From positions 1 through 7,618 of the forward strand of contig DDQB01000011.1 in the NCBI GenBank assembly GCA_002342505.1: 7,618 nucleotides of DNA, written 5' to 3'. Below the pieces are notes generated by a model. The model was not told the origin of the DNA, searched no databases, and was given only the letters and a program-made list of their open reading frames with translations. The DNA is from Acidaminococcaceae bacterium UBA2453. Lineage in GTDB: Bacteria; Bacillota; Negativicutes; Acidaminococcales; Acidaminococcaceae. Both the position numbers and the translations under genes were made by a program. Shown one piece after another: positions 1 through 5,798 of this stretch. How positions within the stretch are numbered: the stretch's first letter is position 1; each line of letters opens with the position of its first letter.

Positions 1-1
1 C

Positions 2-1615
2 GAAATCGGAAAGAACATGACGGTCTTCCGTTATGGGAACGACATCATTCTGGTTGACGCCGGTTTAATGTTTCCTGAAGACGACATGCTGGGAATCGAC
101 TTGGTCATTCCCGACATTACCTATTTAATTGAAAATCAGGACAAAGTAAAAGGCATCTTTTTAACCCACGGCCATGAAGATCATATCGGCGCGCTTCCCT
201 TTATTTTAAAACAGCTGGATGTTCCCGTTTACGGTACTGCTTTAACTCTCGGTATCCTGAAAGGACGTCTGGACGAGGCGGGGGTGACCACGGCTTCGTT
301 AAATGTGGTCAAGTCCGGCGACCGTGTGCGGGCCGGCGTATTCAAGCTGGAGTTCATGCGTGTGAACCACAGCATTCCCGATGCGATCGGTATGGCGATC
401 CATACGCCGGTGGGGCTGATCATCCACACGGGCGACTTTAAAATCGACCAGACGCCGGTGGACGGACAGGTCATGGAGCTGAACCGTTTTGCCGAATACG
501 GCGACCGGGGCGTACTGCTGATGATGGCGGACAGTACCAACGCAGAACGTCCGGGTTATACGCAAAGTGAAAAGTTTGTAGGAGAGACCTTTGACAATGA
601 GTTCCGGTATGCGAAGAACCGGATCATCATCGCCACGTTCTCGTCCAACGTGCACCGCATCCAGCAGATCTGCGACGCGGCGGTGAAATACAAACGCAAA
701 GTGGCGGTCATGGGCCGCAGCATGGTGAATGTGGTCAGCATCTCGCTGGAGCTGGGCTATCTGAAAGTACCGGACGGCGTGCTGATCGATATTGACGAGA
801 TCCGGAATTATTCCAATGACAAGATTGTGGTCATCTGTACAGGCAGCCAGGGCGAACCTATGTCGGCCCTCACCCGCATGTCCATGGGCGAGAACCGCAA
901 GGTGCAGATCGTTCCCGGGGACACGGTAATCATTTCGGCTGTTCCCATTCCCGGCAACGAGAAGATGGTATCCAACACCATCAACCACTTGTATATGCTG
1001 GGCGCGGAAGTGGTGTATGAAAAAGCCAACGGCGTCCATGTGTCCGGCCACGCCAGCCAGGAAGAGCTGAAGATCATGCACAACCTGGTGCGTCCGAAGT
1101 TCTTCATGCCGGTGCACGGCGAATACCGGCACCTGATGAAGCATGCCAAGCTGGCGGAAAGCCTGGGCATGGATCATAAGAACATCCTGCTTGCGGAGAA
1201 CGGCGCCATCGTAGAACTGACAAAAGATAAGATCTGCCTGAACGGCAAGGTGACCTCGGGCAAGGTGCTCATCGACGGCTTAGGCGTCGGCGACGTTGGC
1301 AACATTGTGTTGCGCGACCGCCGCCAGCTGTCCCAGGACGGCATCATGATCGTGGTGGTAGGAGTGGATAAAGCCTCCGGCCAGATCGTGGCAGGCCCGG
1401 ATATCGTATCCCGCGGGTTTGTGTATGTGCGGGAAGCGGAAGACCTGATGGGAGAAGCGCGGGGCAAAGTGCAGGCTGCGCTGGATAAATGCGAAGATAA
1501 CCATAACATGGAATGGTCTGCATTAAAGACGGCTATCCGTGATTCGCTGGGCCGGTTCTTATTTGAAAAGACGAGACGCCGCCCGATGATCATACCGATT
1601 ATTATGGAAGTGTGA
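2..1615 (+). CDS. rnj: Ribonuclease J, 5'-truncated by the window edge
   Basis: This is RNase J, a zinc-dependent cytoplasmic enzyme that matures and degrades RNA as an endonuclease and a 5'-3' exonuclease. The reading frame is open from base 2 (EIGKN before the first Met at base 17). EIGKNM is the usual continuation of the family's conserved N-terminus, so the Met at 17 is probably internal and about 15-25 residues lie upstream; family members are about 555 residues long. Counting from Met 17, the metallo-beta-lactamase motifs are intact: HGHEDH at 51-56, NHSIPD at 117-122, HTGD at 137-140 and DSTN at 172-175. The beta-CASP part has TGSQGEP at 275-281, SGHAS with His345, and PVHGEY with His367. 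The C-terminal domain runs to the stop at 1613-1615. All catalytic residues expected for an active enzyme are visible. I cannot tell whether it is the J1 or J2 paralogue, nor see its promoter. Confidence 0.96.
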   Translation, partial: EIGKNMTVFRYGNDIILVDAGLMFPEDDMLGIDLVIPDITYLIENQDKVKGIFLTHGHEDHIGALPFILKQLDVPVYGTALTLGILKGRLDEAGVTTASLNVVKSGDRVRAGVFKLEFMRVNHSIPDAIGMAIHTPVGLIIHTGDFKIDQTPVDGQVMELNRFAEYGDRGVLLMMADSTNAERPGYTQSEKFVGETFDNEFRYAKNRIIIATFSSNVHRIQQICDAAVKYKRKVAVMGRSMVNVVSISLELGYLKVPDGVLIDIDEIRNYSNDKIVVICTGSQGEPMSALTRMSMGENRKVQIVPGDTVIISAVPIPGNEKMVSNTINHLYMLGAEVVYEKANGVHVSGHASQEELKIMHNLVRPKFFMPVHGEYRHLMKHAKLAESLGMDHKNILLAENGAIVELTKDKICLNGKVTSGKVLIDGLGVGDVGNIVLRDRRQLSQDGIMIVVVGVDKASGQIVAGPDIVSRGFVYVREAEDLMGEARGKVQAALDKCEDNHNMEWSALKTAIRDSLGRFLFEKTRRRPMIIPIIMEV

Positions 1616-1641
1616 GGAAGCACTTCTTTAAAAAGCAGTAA

Positions 1642-1665
1642 GAAGCGCGGCCTGGCCGGCGCTTC
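1642..1665 (+). promoter_or_regulatory. Strong GC-rich hairpin after rnj (hairpin 1)
   Basis: A perfect 7-base inverted repeat, GAAGCGC at 1642-1648 and GCGCTTC at 1659-1665, encloses a second self-complementary part (GGCC, T, GGCC) with one bulged G. The structure begins 27 bases after the rnj stop codon. No run of Ts follows it, so it is not a standard intrinsic terminator. It may protect the 3' end of the rnj transcript or mark an RNA processing site. That role is inferred; the pairing itself is directly visible. Confidence 0.6.
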
Positions 1666-1670
1666 CCGAA

Positions 1671-1697
1671 AAGGACGGGCCGGTGCGGTCCGTCCTT
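1671..1697 (+). promoter_or_regulatory. Strong 11-bp hairpin before ftsK (hairpin 2)
   Basis: AAGGACGGGCC at 1671-1681 pairs with GGTCCGTCCTT at 1687-1697, giving an 11-bp stem with a single G-U pair and a 5-base loop (GGTGC). It follows hairpin 1 by only five bases. The nearest T-rich stretch is 1719-1731, separated from it by about 21 bases, so termination by the standard mechanism is doubtful. A much weaker 4-bp stem (ACGC 1702-1705 with GCGT 1715-1718) sits directly before that T-rich stretch and could at most be a leaky terminator or attenuator. I see no convincing -35/-10 promoter pair in this gap. Confidence 0.6.
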
Positions 1698-1733
1698 CCG
1701 TACGCTTTCAGGGTGCGTTTGATTTGTTTTTGT

Positions 1734-1737
1734 GAGG
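1734..1737 (+). promoter_or_regulatory. Ribosome binding site deciding the ftsK start
   Basis: GAGG at 1734-1737 lies six bases before the GTG at 1744. The in-frame GTG at 1732 would itself overlap this element and has only a T-rich stretch upstream, with no Shine-Dalgarno match. This favours the 1744 start, which gives a protein four residues shorter and beginning MKKQEAV. Confidence 0.6.
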
Positions 1738-1743
1738 CGGAAA

Positions 1744-4700
1744 GTGAAGAAACAGGAAGCAGTACAAAAAGACAAAGAAATAAAAAAAGAAGGGCAGAGG
1801 AGCGAGTTGAAAGGACTGCTCTTTCTGGCCGCGGGGCTGTTCTTACTGGCAGCATACGCAGGTCTTCCCACAGGATTTGTCGGCGAGTTCTTCCGTGAGG
1901 CGATGCGTTACGGATTCGGTCTGGGAGCAATTTTGTTCCCTTTAAGTTGTATCGCCATGGGGATCGGCTATTTCCGGGTGGGAAAGAATATCATCCGGTT
2001 CGGCTGGTTCTGGGCTGCGGTGTTGTTCTATGTCTGCCTGCTTGGTTTCCTGCATCATATTTTTGTCCCGCTGGATTATGAGATGGAGCTTTCCTTTTTG
2101 CCCAATGGCGGCGGCATGATCGGCGGCGCGCTGGCGAAGCTTCTGCATTCCGTGGCGGGCTCTACCGGTTCTGTTATTTTGCTGATCGGCGGCATGCTGG
2201 CGGGGCTGGTGCTGACCGGTAAATTATCGCTGGCCTCGCTTACAACAAAAGCGGGCGACAAGATCCAGAATATGCGGGAAGCCAGTCGGGCACGGCGCAG
2301 GGATCGGAAGCTGCCGGAACCGGAGCCGGAGGAACCGGCGCCGCAAAAACCGGAAAGCGATTTTGTGGTACGGCATACTGTTTCCACAGAACGGAACGGC
2401 GGATCGATGGATCCATATAATAGTAAAGAGTTTTCCGACTACAATGAGGATATAAGAAAAGATTCTGTATTCAAACAGATTTTGAATTTGGGCAATAAAA
2501 AACAGGATAAGCAGCCTGTACAGACCGGGTTCGACGATCCCTGGCCTGACCGGGTGGAAAAGGACCGGGAGATTACGCCGGAACAGATGGCCAATCACAA
2601 GCCGGCTGAGAAAGAAAAGCCGAAACTGATCGTTGTACATCCGGAAAAACAGGAGACGGTAGTGCTGCGACCGGCAAACGGAATCATCAACGGGCACAGG
2701 GACGATCCGGAACCGGCGCCCTGGGAAAAGGACGCGATGCTTCCGGTACAGGAACAGCGAGAGATTCCTATTTCTCATTACGGCGACAGGGCAGGCGCTG
2801 TATCGTCAGGGACAGAACAGGCGGCGGGCGCGCCGCGGTTTGAGCTGACGAAATTTGGCGTCCGCAAGGCAACGGAGGTTGCGGCTTCGGCTGTCGCAAC
2901 GGAAAGCGCGGCTGCTGCATCCGTGGGCACAGCAACAACGGCGGCAACAACAATGCCAGGCTCAGTGGGCCCAGTATCGGGAACCGGACTGAAGGGAGCG
3001 GATGCTTCGGTATCCGCGCAGCAGGGAACGGAAAGTGAATCGTCGTCTCCTGCAGAAGACGCATCCGCTGTTTTTGCGGAAAAAACAGAAACGGCTGCGG
3101 GTGTTGCGATTGCAAAAGAAACGGAACCGGACAGGGAGACCGGGCAGGTCACAGCAGAGGAAAAAGGCGCGGCCGATGCCGGAAACAATACATGTACAAT
3201 AGAAGGAAATAATGAAAACGGTGTAGAAGATGAAACGGGCGACGGAACCGACAAAGAAACGGAAGCACCCCCGCCGCCGGCGTATATCTTTCCGCCGATT
3301 GAACTGCTGAATCCAGCCAAAATCGTTGATCAGCATCAGTTTGATGCGGATGTGAGAAGACAGTGCGCCATTTTGGAAAAGACGCTGGCGGATTTCCGGG
3401 TAAATGCCAAAGTGATCGGCGTGACGAGAGGACCGTCCGTGACCCGGTACGAACTGGAGCCGGCGCCCGGCGTCAAAGTCAGTACGGTAGTGAATCTGGC
3501 TGATGATATTGCTTTGCGTCTGGCAGCGCCCGGTGTCCGTGTGGAAGCGCCGATCCCCGGCAAGGCGGCGATTGGGATCGAAGCGCCGAATATTACCAAC
3601 GATATGGTGAGCTTCCGGGAGATCGTGGACTGCGATGCGGTCCGCAACGATTCGTCCAAGCTGTGCGTAGGGCTGGGCAAGGACATTGAAGGCAAGGTCA
3701 TCACCATCGACCTGTCCAAGATGCCCCACCTGCTGATTGCAGGCACGACGGGCAGCGGTAAATCCGTCTGCGTCAACACACTGCTGGCGGGTATCATGTA
3801 CAAGGCCCGGCCGGATGAAGTAAAGCTGATCCTGGTGGACCCGAAAGTTGTTGAACTGACAAATTACAATGGCATTCCCCATCTGCTGGTGCCGGTGGTG
3901 ACCGACCCGAAAAAGGCAGCCTCCGCGCTGCACTGGGCTGTGTCGGAGATGGAACGGCGTTACAAATCCTTTGCGGATACCCATGTGCGGGATATCAAGG
4001 CATATAATGCGCAGGCAGTGGAAAAGATGCCGTACATTGTCATTGTCATTGACGAAATGAGCGACCTGATGATGGTGGCGAAAGCCGACGTGGAAGATGC
4101 GATTTTGCGTCTGGCCCAGAAAGCCCGGGCCTGCGGCATCCATATGGTGCTGGCCACACAGCGACCCTCCGTGGATGTTATTACCGGTATCGTGAAAGCG
4201 AACATTCCGTCCCGTATTGCCTTTGCGGTTTCTTCCCTGACGGACTCCCGTACCATTCTGGATATGGGCGGCGCGGAAAAACTGCTGGGCAAGGGCGATA
4301 TGCTGTTCTATCCCATCGGGGCCAACAAACCGTCCCGTGTGCAGGGCGCTTTTGTCAGCGACGAAGAACTGAACCGGGTGACCGGCTTTATTAAAGAACA
4401 GGCGATCCCGGTTGAATACAGTGAGGAAGTGACCAGCGCGGCGCTTCCCAGCGACAGCCAGAAAGAAGAGAAAGCGTCCAACGGAACGGCAGAGGCAGCA
4501 GCGGCTGCGGACGACGGACAGGATGAACTGCTGGACGAGGCGATCCGGCTGGTGCTGGAACTGGGACAGGCTTCTTCTTCCATGCTGCAGCGCCGGTTCC
4601 GTATCGGCTATAACCGGGCGGCGCGTCTGGTGGACACCATGGAAGAACTTGGCATCGTGGGACCGGCTATCGGCAGCAAGCCCCGCGAGTTGTTGTTATC

Positions 4701-4758
4701 GAAAGAGGAAGTGGAATACCGTTTCCTCAACAAGGATGACTTTAACGGCGAGCAGTAA
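1744..4758 (+). CDS. ftsK: DNA translocase FtsK/SpoIIIE
   Basis: This membrane-anchored hexameric ATPase pumps chromosomal DNA through the division septum. The protein is 1004 residues from GTG 1744. Four hydrophobic segments lie at about 23-42, 55-76, 84-106 and 126-158, followed by a basic stretch (RARRRDRK). A linker of roughly 340 residues, charged and then rich in Ala, Thr, Ser and Glu, leads to the FtsK alpha domain from about 517 (PPIELLNP). The RecA-like motor has Walker A GTTGSGKS at 667-674, Walker B VIVIDE ending at Asp770-Glu771, and ATQRPS at 804-809. A C-terminal winged-helix gamma domain follows at about 927-990 (SSSMLQRRFRIGYNRAARL), which in the family reads polar DNA signals. 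It is longer than typical SpoIIIE (about 790) and shorter than E. coli FtsK (about 1330), the difference being the linker. All motor motifs are intact. It could equally be named spoIIIE; the sequence does not show whether it serves sporulation or vegetative division. Confidence 0.97.
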   Translation: MKKQEAVQKDKEIKKEGQRSELKGLLFLAAGLFLLAAYAGLPTGFVGEFFREAMRYGFGLGAILFPLSCIAMGIGYFRVGKNIIRFGWFWAAVLFYVCLLGFLHHIFVPLDYEMELSFLPNGGGMIGGALAKLLHSVAGSTGSVILLIGGMLAGLVLTGKLSLASLTTKAGDKIQNMREASRARRRDRKLPEPEPEEPAPQKPESDFVVRHTVSTERNGGSMDPYNSKEFSDYNEDIRKDSVFKQILNLGNKKQDKQPVQTGFDDPWPDRVEKDREITPEQMANHKPAEKEKPKLIVVHPEKQETVVLRPANGIINGHRDDPEPAPWEKDAMLPVQEQREIPISHYGDRAGAVSSGTEQAAGAPRFELTKFGVRKATEVAASAVATESAAAASVGTATTAATTMPGSVGPVSGTGLKGADASVSAQQGTESESSSPAEDASAVFAEKTETAAGVAIAKETEPDRETGQVTAEEKGAADAGNNTCTIEGNNENGVEDETGDGTDKETEAPPPPAYIFPPIELLNPAKIVDQHQFDADVRRQCAILEKTLADFRVNAKVIGVTRGPSVTRYELEPAPGVKVSTVVNLADDIALRLAAPGVRVEAPIPGKAAIGIEAPNITNDMVSFREIVDCDAVRNDSSKLCVGLGKDIEGKVITIDLSKMPHLLIAGTTGSGKSVCVNTLLAGIMYKARPDEVKLILVDPKVVELTNYNGIPHLLVPVVTDPKKAASALHWAVSEMERRYKSFADTHVRDIKAYNAQAVEKMPYIVIVIDEMSDLMMVAKADVEDAILRLAQKARACGIHMVLATQRPSVDVITGIVKANIPSRIAFAVSSLTDSRTILDMGGAEKLLGKGDMLFYPIGANKPSRVQGAFVSDEELNRVTGFIKEQAIPVEYSEEVTSAALPSDSQKEEKASNGTAEAAAAADDGQDELLDEAIRLVLELGQASSSMLQRRFRIGYNRAARLVDTMEELGIVGPAIGSKPRELLLSKEEVEYRFLNKDDFNGEQ
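2860..3273 (+). other. Low-complexity linker segment inside ftsK
   Basis: Within ftsK this stretch encodes a run dominated by Ala, Thr, Ser, Glu and Gly (for example ASAVATESAAAASVGTATTA), ending in a short proline run (PPPP, just before YIFPP). No globular motif is visible, and it should be disordered. It joins the membrane anchor to the motor, and in FtsK proteins such linkers vary widely in length and sequence. It is in frame with the rest of the gene and shows no sign of a frameshift or insertion boundary. Confidence 0.75.
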
Positions 4759-4829
4759 GGAAACAAAGCGCAGGAAAACGCTGACGAGAGGAATCGGCGG
4801 TTTCGTAAATAAACAGGAGAGTATTTGAA
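4759..4829 (+). promoter_or_regulatory. Short ftsK-rodZ gap with ribosome binding site
   Basis: The 71-base gap holds a clear Shine-Dalgarno sequence, AGGAG at 4815-4819, ten bases before the ATG at 4830. A weak 4-bp inverted repeat (AGCG 4767-4770 with CGCT 4779-4782) is too small to call a terminator, and I see no promoter. The downstream gene is therefore probably transcribed together with ftsK. Confidence 0.6.
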
Positions 4830-5798
4830 ATGGATGTTGGAAAGACGTTGCAGGATGCCCGTGTAGCCAATGGTGTATCGTTGGATACAGTGGCCAGGGA
4901 GACCAATATCCGGAAGATTTATCTGGAAGCAATTGAAAAGAATGAGTTTGCCGCCTTGTCCGGGGAGGTATTTGTTAAGGGCGTGATCCGCACTTACGGG
5001 AATTATCTTGGCCTGGATGGGGCGCAACTGGTGGAGGAATACAAAGCGGAACGGGACGGTAACGCGCCTGCCGGCGATCGTAATACCATCCGGGAATCAC
5101 AGCATGTCAAAGTACGGCCCACGTTTAAGTCAAACCGGGACATCGGTTCCGGAACGGACGACGGAGGTCGCCGTCTGTTTGTGGTTGGCTGCGTGATTGC
5201 GGCGCTGCTTCTGGCGGCGGGTGGATTTTACTTTTACCGGACGCAGACAGCGACTGAAAAAGAGACGTCTTTGTTTTCCGGTTTCAGCATTTTTAATGGT
5301 GCAAACGATAAAGCCGCGCCCGGTGAAAAGGGGAAGGCGGGCAAGACAGACAACGCTTCCGCCGCGCTTAATAAATCGGAAACAAAACCGGATGAAATAA
5401 ATTCGGTAAAAGATAAAGAAGCGAAAATTACAACGCAGTCTGGCGCGGGAGGGGCGAACCAATCAGCAGCGCTTCCCAATGCAAACGCTGCCGCGGTAAA
5501 TTCTGCCCAGGATCCTTCTGTGAAAACAACAGCCTCGCAGGACGGGGCAACGGACCTGGTTTTAACTTCCAACGGAAAATGCTGGCTGCGCGTTACGGAA
5601 CAAAACGGAAAGGTATTGTATGAGGGTAATCTGCTGAAAGGGGAAAGCAGGCATTTTACCAGCAACGCAGCAATCATGGTCCGCTTTGGAAACCTGCAAG
5701 ACATGACGATTGAACATAATCATATACGATTACCGCGCGAAGAAACAAAGGAACCGGTCACAAGAGTTTACGCTCCTGCCGGAAAGGAACCGAAATGA
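4830..5798 (+). CDS. rodZ: RodZ-like cell-shape protein (HTH, membrane segment, DUF4115)
   Basis: The predicted product is a 322-residue bitopic membrane protein of the RodZ family. RodZ binds MreB through its cytoplasmic N-terminus and helps organise the cell-wall elongation machinery. Residues 1-72 form a Cro/CI-like helix-turn-helix of the RodZ type (GVSLDTVARETNIRKIYLEA, then FAALSGEVFVKGVIRTYGNYL). Basic residues (GGRR) precede a single membrane segment at about 116-136. A disordered linker rich in Ala, Asn, Lys and Ser covers about 140-240. The C-terminal DUF4115 beta domain, expected outside the membrane, covers about 242-314 (GKCWLRVTEQNGKVLYEG, then VRFGNLQDMTI). The domain order matches RodZ exactly. 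The ATG at 4830 has a good ribosome binding site and starts directly at the conserved helix-turn-helix. Many databases would call it only a helix-turn-helix domain protein. A role as a DNA-binding regulator is less likely given the membrane segment and DUF4115. Confidence 0.88.
   Translation: MDVGKTLQDARVANGVSLDTVARETNIRKIYLEAIEKNEFAALSGEVFVKGVIRTYGNYLGLDGAQLVEEYKAERDGNAPAGDRNTIRESQHVKVRPTFKSNRDIGSGTDDGGRRLFVVGCVIAALLLAAGGFYFYRTQTATEKETSLFSGFSIFNGANDKAAPGEKGKAGKTDNASAALNKSETKPDEINSVKDKEAKITTQSGAGGANQSAALPNANAAAVNSAQDPSVKTTASQDGATDLVLTSNGKCWLRVTEQNGKVLYEGNLLKGESRHFTSNAAIMVRFGNLQDMTIEHNHIRLPREETKEPVTRVYAPAGKEPK
5784..5798 (+). promoter_or_regulatory. Ribosome binding site and ATGA stop/start overlap (rodZ-ygiQ)
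   Basis: AAGGAA at 5784-5789, inside the last codons of rodZ, lies five bases before the ygiQ ATG at 5795. That ATG shares ATGA (5795-5798) with the rodZ TGA stop at 5796-5798. This arrangement is typical of translational coupling, in which ribosomes finishing rodZ restart on ygiQ. It fixes the ygiQ start with good confidence. Confidence 0.8.

Noticed and set aside
299..1177. Long open frame on the minus strand (292 codons) inside rnj
   Set aside because: It lies wholly opposite the RNase J frame, whose catalytic motifs are intact. Its translation is rich in His, Arg and Val with no recognisable domain, as expected of the complement of a GC-rich gene.
1701..1731. Possible intrinsic terminator (ACGC/GCGT stem plus T-rich tail) before ftsK
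   Set aside because: The stem is only 4 bp with a 9-base loop and the tail is interrupted by G and A. Too weak to call as a terminator, though it might contribute to attenuation.
2416..2421. Perfect TATAAT in the ftsK linker
   Set aside because: There is no TTGACA-like element 16-18 bases upstream, and it lies in an AT-richer patch within a coding region. Probably a chance match.
2962..4143. Long open frame on the minus strand (393 codons) inside ftsK
   Set aside because: It is opposite the FtsK alpha and motor domains, which are conserved on the plus strand. The translated product shows no family features and there is no plausible start context.
4830..5060. N-terminal helix-turn-helix suggesting a transcription regulator
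   Set aside because: The single membrane segment and the C-terminal DUF4115 domain match RodZ architecture, where this helix-turn-helix binds MreB and does not act mainly as a repressor.
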